64,000 bases of DNA from QHWT01 sp963755695 (GTDB lineage: Bacteria; Acidobacteriota; Vicinamibacteria; Vicinamibacterales; 2-12-FULL-66-21): NCBI GenBank assembly GCA_963755695.1, contig CAVWLB010000001.1, positions 806,001 through 870,000 of the forward strand, in the 5' to 3' direction. Shown piece after piece: positions 11,401 through 20,187 of the stretch. The position numbers were made by a program, and so were the translations under genes. The first letter of the stretch is position 1; each line of letters opens with the position of its first letter. The notes under the pieces are model-generated. The model saw only the letters and a program-made list of their open reading frames with translations. It was not told the origin of the DNA and did not search any database.

Positions 11401-11850
11401 GCGAGACGTGCGAACACCCAGTCTGGTACCGCCGAAGTGTGGACGGCTACGGCGCCTGGTCCGCTGTCGAACGCCGTCGTCACGTCGACGCAGAGCAGCA
11501 ACGGCTTCCATCAGTCGCTGACCGTGGTTGCTTTTTCGGGCGCGAGCGGCATTGGCGACGTCGCACCGGCCGGCGGCCGCCGAACGACGCCGTCAGTCTC
11601 GCTGATCACGACGCAACCGGGATCGCTGGTTTACGGCGTAGGCGTCGATCCGGAGCGACCGTCAGCGCGAACGCTTCCGTCGAACCAGACCATGGTCCAT
11701 CAGTGGGTTGACAGAGGAGACAATCGAACGTTCTGGGTGCAGGCGTTCGCGAACCCGGTTGCCGACGCCGGTTCTGTCGCCACCGTCAGCTGCACCGGAC
11801 CGTCCAACGACGACTGGAACATGGTAGCCGTGGAGATCGTGGCACGGTGA
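5489..11850 (+). CDS. Secreted 15-PASTA-repeat protein with Ig-like domains (frameshifted)
   Basis: One large gene broken by about five single-base shifts (near 5970, 6700, 6815, 7310 and 8299); joined, it encodes roughly 2100 residues. A second ATG at 5537 gives a cleaner signal peptide (MARLLVIGLALSVATFA). The first ~480 residues look like a repetitive beta-rich domain I cannot name. Then come a Big_7-type Ig domain (7010-7270, DGATVSGTIPVSA..DNAGVAGVQF) and an MBG-like domain (7290-7510, TPLGPTQLNA..FTPTDPASFTTA). Eleven 68-residue PASTA units follow, then a ~200-residue module (9760-10413), four more PASTA units, and a second copy of that module to the stop. There is no kinase, penicillin-binding or membrane domain, unlike usual PASTA proteins. 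An extracellular wall- or glycan-binding role is inferred. Confidence 0.8.
7515..9759 (+). repeat. Eleven tandem 204-bp PASTA units
   Basis: Units start at 7515, 7719, 7923, 8127, 8332, 8536, 8740, 8944, 9148, 9352 and 9556. Every step is 204 bases except unit 4, which is 205 and is where the reading frame breaks. Each unit encodes VP.VVGLTQ..A...I..AGL..G.VTTASS..VPSGSVISQTP. Units at 8740, 8944 and 9148 are nearly identical in DNA, pointing to recent tandem expansion. Confidence 0.9.
10414..11229 (+). repeat. Four further tandem PASTA units
   Basis: Units begin at 10414, 10618, 10822 and 11026, again spaced by 204 bases. They are more diverged than the first block. They sit between two copies of a ~200-residue module sharing the patterns DG.GT.TTP.FST, SGAGL.WTL, FHQSLT..AF.GA, PGSLVYGV and NQTMVHQW.D. 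Confidence 0.88.
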
Positions 11851-11858
11851 TTCGCGGT

Positions 11859-11885
11859 AGGATCCTGGTTTGCCGCCAGGATCCT
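11859..11885 (+). terminator. Perfect 10-bp hairpin after the PASTA gene
   Basis: AGGATCCTGG (11859-11868) pairs perfectly with 11876-11885 around a 7-base loop, starting 9 bases after the stop codon. It is followed by a C-run rather than T, so it is either a non-classical terminator or a messenger-stabilising stem. Confidence 0.5.
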
Positions 11886-12048
11886 CCCCCGTTGCCTGAA
11901 GCCGATCAGCCAGCCTGACGCCTTACCGCCAGTTTTCGAAGTGGTATCCGGCCGTACGCTTCGGAGATGTAACTGTATCCCGCTCTGAGATCCCACTGGC
12001 GTTTGACGCCTCCGATCCCATTAGGTAGGCTCGTACCCGGCCTCTGTT

Positions 12049-13476
12049 ATGCGCCGAGACGCGCTGTTCGCTCGCGTGATCGCGTCGATAGGCGCGGTCA
12101 TCTTCATCAGTACGATCTACATCAGAGTCCTGACCGTCAATCCGACGACCGTGGCGTTGACCTACGTGGTCACGATTCTCGTGATTGCGACTGGCTGGGG
12201 CATCACGGAGGCGACCGCGGCGTCGATTACGGCGGTGGTGTGCCTCAACTTCTTCTTTCTCCCGCCGGTCGGCACGCTGACGATTGCCGATCCAGAGAAC
12301 TGGGTAGCGCTGTTCGTGTTCCTGGCGACCGCGATTGTTGCGAGCCAGCTGTCCGGCCGTGCCACGCGCCGCAACATCCTCGCGCTCGCGCGACAGCGGG
12401 ACCTCGAGCGGCTCTACGCGCTCAGTCGATCGATGCTCCTGTCGGACGACCGGGCGTCGGCGGCCGGCAGCATCGCCCGCCGCATTGCCGAGTCCTTCGA
12501 GCTGGATGCGGTGGCCCTTTACGATCAGCAGGCAGATCGGGTGTTCTGGGCTGGAGACCGTGAGCTCCCGCAGCTCGAAGACAGGTTTCGTGAGGTCGGG
12601 CGGCAGGCAATCTCGCTGCGTGGTGTCGACGGCATGATCGTGACGGCGGTTCGGCTTGGTGGCGCGCCAATCGGCAGCCTTGCGGTTGCCGACATCGGCC
12701 TCACCGATACCGTGCTGCAATCGATCGCCAACCTGGCGGCGATTGGGCTGGAGCGCGCCCGGGGACAGCAGGCCGCCGCGCGCGCCGAAGCGGCCCGCCA
12801 GAGCGGCGAATTGCGCGCCACGATGATGGATGCACTGGCGCACGAGTTCAAGACGCCGCTGACCTCGATGAAAGCGGCGTCCGACGATCTGCTTTCGGCC
12901 GGCCTCCCCGACCGCGAGAGAGAATTGGTGGCGATCGTCGACGAAGGACTGGACCGCCTGCAGGAACTGGTCACTGATGCCGTCCAGATGCTCCGGATCG
13001 ATTCCGGCAACTTCGCGGTCCACCGCCAGCGCCACGCGGTTGCAGATGTCGTGCAGGCGACGCTCGCGCAGTTTTCAACGCGTCTCGACGGCCATGTCGT
13101 GCTGAACCAGGTGCCGCCAACGCTCCTGGTCGATGCCGACCGCGATCTGTTGGCGCTGGCGCTGCGGCAATTGCTGGACAATGCGGTCAAATACTCAGCG
13201 CCCGGATCGACGATCCAGGTGAGTGCCTCGAGCAATGGCTCGGTCGAGATTGCCATCGGCAATTCGGGCCAGCCGATTCCGGTGAACGAGCAGGAGCGAA
13301 TCTTCGAACGCTTTTTCCGTGGAACACATGCCGGACAGGTTGCCGGAACAGGAATGGGGCTGGCGATTGTGCAACAGATCGCTCAGGCTCACGGCGGAAC
13401 GTTGAGCGTGATGAGCAGCGGAACATTCGGTACTCAATTCACGTTGTCGCTTCCGAAGGAAGGAGCGGCGAGGTGA
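12049..13476 (+). CDS. KdpD-type sensor histidine kinase lacking the KdpD N-terminal domain
   Basis: 475 residues. Residues 1-105 are the four-helix DUF4118 membrane domain of KdpD (with FFFLPPVGTLTIADPENW). Residues about 115-240 are GAF-like. HisKA follows with the H-box ALAHEFKTPLTS (His about 265), then HATPase with QLLDNAVKYS (about 372), IFERFFRG and GTGMGLAIV. The usual KdpD N-terminal ATP-binding and Usp parts are absent here; two separate genes at 19114 and 20184 carry such parts. The stop overlaps the next start (GTGA at 13473-13476), so kinase and regulator are translationally coupled. It probably phosphorylates the KdpE-like protein in response to potassium limitation; this rests on family knowledge. 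Confidence 0.88.
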   Translation: MRRDALFARVIASIGAVIFISTIYIRVLTVNPTTVALTYVVTILVIATGWGITEATAASITAVVCLNFFFLPPVGTLTIADPENWVALFVFLATAIVASQLSGRATRRNILALARQRDLERLYALSRSMLLSDDRASAAGSIARRIAESFELDAVALYDQQADRVFWAGDRELPQLEDRFREVGRQAISLRGVDGMIVTAVRLGGAPIGSLAVADIGLTDTVLQSIANLAAIGLERARGQQAAARAEAARQSGELRATMMDALAHEFKTPLTSMKAASDDLLSAGLPDRERELVAIVDEGLDRLQELVTDAVQMLRIDSGNFAVHRQRHAVADVVQATLAQFSTRLDGHVVLNQVPPTLLVDADRDLLALALRQLLDNAVKYSAPGSTIQVSASSNGSVEIAIGNSGQPIPVNEQERIFERFFRGTHAGQVAGTGMGLAIVQQIAQAHGGTLSVMSSGTFGTQFTLSLPKEGAAR

Positions 13477-14193
13477 GCGCCGGCCGGATCCTCGTGGTCG
13501 ACGACGATCCGCAGATTCGCCGCGTGATGCGGGTCACGCTGACCGGCCAGGGCTATGAAGTCGACGATGCGAAGAACGGGGAGGAGGCGCTCGAAAAACT
13601 GCGAGAGCACCGTTTCGATCTGGTGCTGCTCGACATGAACATGCCCGGGATGGGCGGGCTCGAGACATGTCGGATTGATTCGGAGCCAGTCCGACATCGC
13701 CATCATCATGCTGACCGTGCGCGACGACGAGTCGGACAAGGTCGGGGCGCTGGACGCCGGTGCCGACGATTACGTGACCAAGCCGTTCAAGCCCTCCGAG
13801 CTCTCGGCCAGGATCCGCGCTGCGCTCCGTCGCACGCCGTCGACGCAGGGGCCGGGCGTGGCGCGACTGAAACTCGGCGCCGCCGAGATTGATTTCGATA
13901 CTCGGCAGGTTGCGATCCGTGGCCAGCGCGTGCGCCTCACGCCCAAGGAATTCGAGCTGCTTCGCTACCTGGCCACCCATCCGAACAAGGTGATCTCACA
14001 CCGCGAGTTGCTGCAGGCCGTCTGGGGACCGGACTACGGCGATCAAGTCGACTACTTGCGGGTGGTCGTAAATCAGTTGAGAAAGAAGATCGAGGCCAAA
14101 CCATCCAACCCGGTCTATCTCTTGACCGAACCATGGGTTGGGTATCGGCTCCAGGTTCCGACCGCCGAGAGCACCGCGCGCATAAAATCCTAA
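13473..14193 (+). CDS. kdpE: KdpE-like OmpR-family response regulator (one frameshift)
   Basis: Starts at a GTG overlapping the kinase stop. Residues 1-67 give the receiver start (ILVVDDDPQIRR, LVLLDMNMPGMGG with the phospho-acceptor Asp). The frame then shifts near 13674: removing one A gives GLETCRLIRSQSDIAIIMLT and the chain continues to the stop at 14193. The second half includes LDAGADDYVTKPF and a winged-helix DNA-binding domain (RLTPKEFELLRYLATHP, DYLRVVVNQLRKKIE, VGYRLQVP). Joined length is about 239 residues, normal for KdpE. The single extra base looks like a sequencing error because both halves are otherwise well conserved. It would activate the kdp genes directly downstream. Confidence 0.87.
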
Positions 14194-14312
14194 GCGCCGT
14201 CTTATGACTTCCTAAGGTCGCACCTCCTACAGTGGGTGGTGTCTTGGGACGTCAGGTCGAACACGCCTGCGCTTCCCCCTCATCGTTTCGCGGCTTGCTG
14301 ACGAGAGGCCAA

Positions 14313-14399
14313 ATGTTGCTCGATCTGTTCTATCTCGCCATCGGCACGGCATTTCTCTATGGATGCTGGTGGTTTGTGAAGGCGTGCGATCGACTCTGA
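14313..14399 (+). CDS. 28-residue single-helix peptide gene preceding kdpF
   Basis: ATG at 14313 to TGA at 14397-14399, with GAGAGG upstream. The product starts MLLDLFYLAIGTAFLY and ends VKACDRL: one membrane helix with a short basic tail. It lies 11 bases before kdpF in the same direction. I recall similar tiny frames ending in ...CDRL upstream of kdpF in other bacteria, usually unannotated, but cannot verify this here. A role as an extra small Kdp subunit or assembly factor is a guess from position. Confidence 0.6.
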   Translation: MLLDLFYLAIGTAFLYGCWWFVKACDRL

Positions 14400-14410
14400 G
14401 GAAGCCAGTC

Positions 14411-14494
14411 ATGGATTACATCGTTGCCGGAATCGCAGCCGTGTTCGTGTTCGTTTATCTGATTGTCGCCCTGCTGCGGCCGGAGCGGTTCTGA
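14411..14494 (+). CDS. kdpF: KdpF, small subunit of the potassium-transporting ATPase
   Basis: 27 codons, ATG at 14411, TGA at 14492-14494. The product begins MDYIVAGIAAVFVF and ends VALLRPERF; the single helix followed by LLRPE(R/K)F is the KdpF signature. KdpF is a lipid-like stabilising peptide of the inner-membrane KdpFABC complex. kdpA starts 2 bases after its stop, and GAGG at its end serves as the kdpA ribosome site. Confidence 0.9.
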   Translation: MDYIVAGIAAVFVFVYLIVALLRPERF

Positions 14495-14496
14495 GG

Positions 14497-16334
14497 ATGA
14501 CGATGACCGTCATCGGGATCTCCAGATCCTGTTCTTCTTCGGCCTGATCCTCGCCCTGACCCGGCCGGTCGGCCTGTTCATGGCGCGGGTGTTCGAAGGG
14601 GAGCGCACGTTCCTGCATCCGGTGCTGCGGCCGCTCGAGCGGCTGATCTACCGGCTCGGCGGCGTTCGCGAGGATGCCGAGCAGCGGTGGACGCAGTACG
14701 CCGGCGTCGCTGCTGGCGTTCAGCATCGCAGTTCCTGTTCACGTATCTGCTCCAGCGCCTGCAGGGCTTGCTGCCGCTGAACCCGCAGGGCTTCGGCACG
14801 GCTCACGCGCCGGCCGGCGCCACGGCAGTGACGCCGGACCTGGCGTTCAACACCGCCGTCAGCTTCATGACGAACACGAACTGGCAGTGCGTACGGCGGC
14901 GAAACGACGATGAGCTATTTCGTGCAGATGGCCGCGCTGGCGGTGCAGAACTTCGTGTCGGCGGCTGCCGGCATCGCGGTGGCGATCGCGCTGATCCGCG
15001 GCTTCGCGCGGCACGAGACGAAGACGATCGGCAACTTCTGGGTGGATGTGACGCGCGCGCACGCGTCTACGTCCTGCTGCCGCTCTTCGATCGTCGCGCG
15101 CACTGTTCTTCGTCTCGCAGGGCGTGATTCAGAACTTCGAACCCGTACACCGGCGCGACCACGGTCGAAGGCGCGACGCAGACGATCGCGCAGGGCCCGG
15201 TGGCGTCGCAGGAAGCGATCAAGAAGCTCGGCACCAACGGCGGCGGCTTCTTCAACGCCAACTCCGCGCATCCGTTCGAGAACCCGACGCCGCTCACCAA
15301 CCTCGTCCAGATGTTGCTGATCTTCGTGCTCGGCGCCGGGCTGACCTACACGTTCGGCAACATGGTCAGCGACACGCGGCAGGGCTGGGCGCTGTTCGCG
15401 GCGATGGCGTGATGTTCCTGATCGGCGTGTTCGTCGCCTATCGGGCCGAGCAGGCCGGCAATCCGATCCTCGCGAAGCTCGGCGTCGAGAGCGCCGCGAC
15501 CGACGACGCAGCCGGGCGGCAACATGGAAGGCAAGGAGTCCGCTTCGGCATCGCCGCACTCGGCGCTGTTTGCCACGGTGACGACCGACGCCAGCTGCGG
15601 CGCCGTCAACAGCATGCACGACAGCTTCACGCCGCTCGGCGGCCTGGTGCCGCTGTTCAACATCAGACCGACGAGGTGATCTTCGGCGGCGTCGGCGCGG
15701 GCCTCTACGGCATGCTGCTGTACTGCGATCCTGGCGGTGTTCATCGCCGGCCTGATGGTCGGCCGGACGCCGGAGTACCTCGGCAAGAAGATCGAGCAGA
15801 AGGAAGTGAAGATGGCGATGCTCGCGCTGATCTGCCACGGCGCTTCAGCATCCTGGTCTTCACCGCGCATCAGCGTCGGTCGATCCCGTTCGCGAAGGGC
15901 AGCTACTGGAATCCCGCCGGGCCCGGCGATCGCCAACCTGAACAACGGCGGCCCGCACGGCTTGAGCCGAAATTCTGTACGCCTACACGAGCGGCACCGG
16001 CAACAACGGCAGCGCGTTCGCCGGCATCACGCGCCAACACGCCCTGGTACAACCTGACGCATCGGCCTCGCCATGCTGATCGGCCGCTTCCTGTTCCTCA
16101 TTCCGCTCGCTGGCCGCTGCCGGCAGCCTCGCGGCCAAGAAGGCGATCCCGATGACCAGCGGCACGTTGCCGACGCACGGGCCGCTGTTCGTCGGCCTGC
16201 TGGTCGGCACCGTCGTCATCGTCGGCGCGCTTGACATTCTTCCCGGCGCTGTCGCTGGGTCCGATCGTCGAGCATTTCCTGATGCATCAGGGCAAGGCTG
16301 TTCTCGTCTGGTCGCTTCCCGCGTTTGGAGTTAA
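14497..16334 (+). CDS. kdpA: KdpA, potassium-translocating subunit (many frameshifts)
   Basis: Expected ~600 residues; the 1838 bases match that length. Recognisable blocks in changing frames: QILFFFGLILALTRPVG, NTAVSFMTNTNWQ, GPVASQEAIKKLGTNGGGFF, SAHPFENPTPLTN, TPEYLGKKIEQKEVKM, SGTLPTHGPLFVGLL. These are the pore-loop and membrane motifs of KdpA. At least ten single-base gains or losses are needed to join them (for example near 14520, 14888, 15060, 15085, 15145, 15410, 15525, 15666, 15726). Many change a short homopolymer, and I saw no in-frame stop or lost motif apart from the shifts. The stop TAA at 16332-16334 lies 3 bases before kdpB. Probably intact in the organism. Confidence 0.85.
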
Positions 16335-16337
16335 GTC

Positions 16338-18492
16338 ATGTCTACGTCACCACTGCACCGCCGACGCCGTCCGCCGCACGCTCCGCGCGCCGGCGACGAG
16401 CCGACGTCGCTGCTTCCGAAGAAGCTGGCGCGGGCGCGTCCGCTGTTCGATCCGGAGATCGTCGCGCGCGCGCTGCAAGGCATTCGTTCGTGAAGCTGAA
16501 TCCGGTGACGCTGATGAAGAACCCGGTGATGTTCGTCGTCGAGGTCGGCGCCGCGCTGACGACGCTGTTCCTCGTCCGCGACATCGTCACCGGCGCCGGC
16601 GGCGATCGGCTTCGAGCTGCAGATCGCGCTCTGGCTCTGGTTCACGGTGCTGTTCGCCAACTTCGCCGAAGCGATGGCGGAAGCGCGCGGCAAGGCGCAG
16701 GCCGAACGCTGCGCAAGACGAAGACCGACACGATCGCGAACCGCGCTGCTGTCCGGCGGACGAGATCGAACAGGTTCCGGCGTCGACGCTGCGCGCCGGC
16801 GACGTCGTGATCTGTCGAGGCGGGCGACCTGATTCCCGGCGACGGCGAGGTGATCGAGGGCATCGCCACGGTCGACGAATCGGTGATCACCGGCGAGAGC
16901 GCGCCGGTGATCCGCGAGTCGGGCGGCGACCGCAGCGCCGTGACCGGCGGCACCAGGTGCTGTCCGACCAGATCAAGATCAAGATCACCTCGAATCCCGG
17001 CGAGACGTTCCTCGATCGCATGATCGCGCTGGTCGAAGGCGCGGAGCGGCAGAAGACGCCGAACGAGATCGCCCTGAACATCCTGATCGCCGGCCTGACG
17101 CTCATCTTCCTGCTGGCCGTGGTGACGCTGCTGCCGTTACGCCGCCTACAGCGTGGCCGCAGGCCGGCGCGGGAGCCGTGCCGACGCGTCGCCGTGCTGG
17201 TGTCGCTGCTCGTCTGCCTGATTCCGACGACGATCGGCGGCCTGCTCTCGGCGATCGGCATCGCCGGCATGGACCGCGTGATGCAGCACAACGTGCTGGC
17301 GATGAGCGGCAAGGCAGTCGAGGCCGCCGGCGACGTCAACACGCTGCTGCTGGACAAGACCGGCACGATCACGCTCGGCAACCGCCAGGCGGTCGAGTTC
17401 CTGCCGCGTCGACGGCGTCACCGAAGGCGAGCTGGCCGACGCGGCGCAGCTGTCCAGCCTGGCCGACGAGACGCCGGAAGGCCGCTCGATCGTCGTGCTG
17501 GCGAAGGAGAAGTACGGCCTGCGCGGCCGCGAGGTCGCGGCACACGACGCGCAACTTCATTCCGTTCTCGGCCTACACGCGCATGAGCGGCGTCGACATC
17601 GACGGCCGCCAGCTGCGCAAGGGCGCGACCGACGCGATCGTCGACGTTCGTCAAGGAGCGAGGCGGCACGCGTGCCCGCCGAGTTCACGGAGATCGTCCG
17701 ACCGGATCTCGCGGACCGGCGGCACGCCGCTGGCCGTCGCCGACGGCGCGCGGCTGCTCGGGATCATTCACCTGAAGGACATCGTCAAGGGCGGCATGAA
17801 GGAGCGCATCGCGCAGCTTCGCGCGATGGGCATTCGCTCGCGTCATGATCACCGGCGACAACCCGCTGACCGCCGCGGCCATCGCCGCCGAAGCCGGCGT
17901 GGACGACTTCCTCGCGCAGGCCACGCCGAAGGACAAGCTCGAATACATCAAGAAGGAGCAGGCCGGCGGCCGCCTGGTCGCGATGACCGGCGACGGCACC
18001 AACGACGCGCCCGCGCTCGCGCAGGCCGATGTCGGCCTGGCGATGAACACCGGCACGATGGCCGCGAAGGAAGCCGGCAACATGGTGGATCTCGACAGCA
18101 ATCCGACCAAGCTGATCGAGGTCGTGGCGATCGGCAAGCAGTTGCTGATCACGCGCGGCGCGCTGACGACGTTCTCGATCGCGAACGACGTCGCCAAGTA
18201 CTTCGCGATCATTCCGGCGATGTTCATGGCGACGTATCCGGCGCTGGGCGAAGCTGAACATCATGTGCCTGCACACGCCGCAGAGCGCGGTGCTGGCGGC
18301 CGTGATCTTCAACGCGCTGATCATCATCGCGCTGGTGCCGCTGGCGCTGCGCGGCGTGAAATACCGGCCGCAGAGCGCGGCGGCAGATGCTGCGGCGCAA
18401 CCTGCTGATCTACGGCGTCGGCGGCATCATCGCGCCGTTTCCCGGCATCTGGGTGATCGACCGATTGCTGGTCCTGCTTGCATCTGGCGTGA
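16338..18492 (+). CDS. kdpB: KdpB, ATP-hydrolysing P-type subunit (many frameshifts)
   Basis: 2155 bases, about 700 residues when joined, normal for KdpB. GGAG lies 8 bases before the ATG at 16338. Blocks across three frames: SFVKLNPVTLMKNPVMFVVE, EQVPASTLRAGDVV, TVDESVITGESAPV, LLLDKTGTITLGNR with the phosphorylated Asp, VAMTGDGTNDAPALAQADVG and FSIANDVAKYFAIIPAMF. All P-type ATPase catalytic motifs survive. The TGA at 18490-18492 is reached if one extra T is removed near 18470, giving the usual tail. It couples ATP hydrolysis to KdpA transport in the inner membrane. The shifts have the same homopolymer character as in kdpA. Confidence 0.86.
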
Positions 18493-18499
18493 GGTCGTC

Positions 18500-19065
18500 A
18501 TGTTGTCTCATCTCGCGCCGGCGTTTCGACTGACGCTCGTGTTGACCGTCCTGACCGGCCTCCTCTATCCCGCCGCGGTCACCGGCGTCGCGCAGGTCCT
18601 GTTCCCCGGTCAGGCGCACGGCTCGCTGATCTCGGTGGACGGAAGGATTGTCGGCTCGGCGCTGATCGGCCAGAACTTTACCAAGCCGAGTACTTTCATC
18701 CGCGGCCCTCGGCGGCCGGCACGAGTGGCTACGACGCCAGCGCCTCCGCGGCATCGAACTACGGTCCGACCAATCAGAAGCTGATCGACCGGGTCAAAGC
18801 GTCGATCGCGCAGTATCGCAAGGAGAATCCCGATTACACCGGGCCCGTTCCGGCCGATGCGGTCACCGCTTCGGCAAGCGGTCTCGATCCGCACATCAGT
18901 CCAGCGAACGCCGGCATCCAGGCCATTCGTGTCGCCCGTGCGCGCAACATGGATCCAGGAGCGGTCAGGAAATTGATTCAGCAGGCGACCACGGGGCGGT
19001 GGCTCGGGTTCATCGGCGAGCCTCGCGTGAACGTCCTGCAGCTGAATCTGTCGCTGGACAAATAG
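18500..19065 (+). CDS. kdpC: KdpC, assembly subunit of the potassium ATPase (one frameshift)
   Basis: ATG at 18500, TAG at 19063-19065; 566 bases, one short of a whole number of codons. A single lost G near 18692 restores IGQNFTKP(E)YFHPRPSAAGTSGYD and the rest of the chain: NYGPTNQKLIDRV, GLDPHISPANAGIQAIRVAR and FIGEPRVNVLQLNLSL. The N-terminus has the one KdpC membrane helix (FRLTLVLTVLTGLLYPAAVT). About 188 residues, the usual size. It is the last of the kdpFABC genes and lies 48 bases before the first KdpD-N gene. Confidence 0.9.
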
Positions 19066-19113
19066 CACGCTTCTCGGCTGGCTTGTAGCCGGCGCCGGAT
19101 ACAATCCTCGCCG

Positions 19114-20187
19114 ATGTCCGCCAACGATCGGCTTTCTCCAGCTCGCGATCCGGAAGCGCTGCTCCGGCGAATCGAGGCCGCCGACCAGCAGCGGGCAGGG
19201 CAGCTGAAGATCTTCCTCGGATACGCGTCCGGCGTCGGCAAGTCGTTCAGGCTGTTCGACGAGGGCCGCCGTCGCCGCAAGCGGGGCGAGGACGTCGTCG
19301 TCGCCGCGGTGCAGCCTGATCCGGCGCCACGAGGTTGCGGCGATAGTTCGACGGCCTCGAAGTCATTCCGCACCCACGAGGTCGCCGGCGTGCCGGTCAT
19401 CGACGTGCCCGCCGTCCTCGCCCGTCATCCGCAGTTCTGCCTCGTCGACGGCCTGGCGTACGACAACCCGCCGGGCAGCCGGCACTCCAAGCGCTACGAG
19501 GATGTCGAGGAGTTGCTCGAGGCGGGCATCTCGGTCGTCACCTCGATCAACCTCGAATACATCGCCGAGCAACAGGACTTCGTCGAGCAGGTGCTGGGCC
19601 GGACGAAGCAGGAGACCGTGCCGCAGGATTTCATCAACCGCGCCGACGAAGTCGTCGTCGTCGACGCCCCGCCCGAGGCGGCCACCGCCATCGAGTCAGC
19701 ATCAGCTCTCGCAGCTTCGCCAGCGCGCGCTGCTGCTCACGGCCGATGTCGTCGACCGGCAGCTCGAGGCGTATCTGCGGCTGCACGGCATCCAATCGTC
19801 GTGGGGCACGCAGGAGCGGATCCTCGTGTGCATGACGCCGCGGGCGAACGCCGCCAAGATGCTGGCCAGCGGCCGGCGCAACGCCGACCGCTTCCACGGC
19901 GAGCTGTTCGCGATCTACGTGACGCAGCGCAACCTGACGTCCGAGGATCGCATGGCGCTCGAGCGCAACGTCACGCTGGCGCGCGCGCAGCAGGCCAGCG
20001 TCGAGATCCTGGAAGGGCAGGAATCCCGTCAGGACCATTCTCGAATACGCGCCGCAGTCACGGCATCACCCAGATCTTCGTCGGCCACAACCTGCGCCGC
20101 ACCTGGCGGGCGCGGCTGGGCGGCACGCCGCTCGATCGGCTGATCCGCGACGCCGAAGGCATGGACGTCCGCGTGTTCCCGCAATGA
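19114..20187 (+). CDS. KdpD N-terminal plus Usp protein without kinase, copy 1 (frameshifted)
   Basis: About 360 residues when joined. It begins with a short leader and then the KdpD ATP-binding fold: LKIFLGYASGVGKSF (Walker A variant), YEDVEELLEAGISVVTSINLEYI, DFINRADEVVVVDAPPEA. After shifts near 19695 and 20030 it continues as a Usp-like domain (TQERILVCMTPRANAAKMLASG, then SHGITQIFVGHNLRRTW, LIRDAEGMDVRVFPQ). There is no DUF4118, HisKA or HATPase. Its stop overlaps the next start by ATGA. It may sense potassium or c-di-AMP, as the Usp part of KdpD does, for the kinase at 12049; this is inference. Confidence 0.82.
   Translation: MSANDRLSPARDPEALLRRIEAADQQRAGQLKIFLGYASGVGKSFRLFDEGRRRRKRGEDVVVAAVQPDPAPRGCGDSSTASKSFRTHEVAGVPVIDVPAVLARHPQFCLVDGLAYDNPPGSRHSKRYEDVEELLEAGISVVTSINLEYIAEQQDFVEQVLGRTKQETVPQDFINRADEVVVVDAPPEAATAIESASALAASPARAAAHGRCRRPAARGVSAAARHPIVVGHAGADPRVHDAAGERRQDAGQRPAQRRPLPRRAVRDLRDAAQPDVRGSHGARAQRHAGARAAGQRRDPGRAGIPSGPFSNTRRSHGITQIFVGHNLRRTWRARLGGTPLDRLIRDAEGMDVRVFPQ

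Noticed and set aside
11923..13035. 370-codon minus-strand frame opposite the histidine kinase
   Set aside because: It is a shadow of the clear DUF4118-HisKA-HATPase gene on the plus strand; it has no recognisable domain and an odd His/Arg-rich composition.
14915..15838. 307-codon minus-strand frame inside kdpA
   Set aside because: It remains open only because the plus-strand gene is GC-rich and frameshifted; no domain, and antisense to conserved KdpA motifs.
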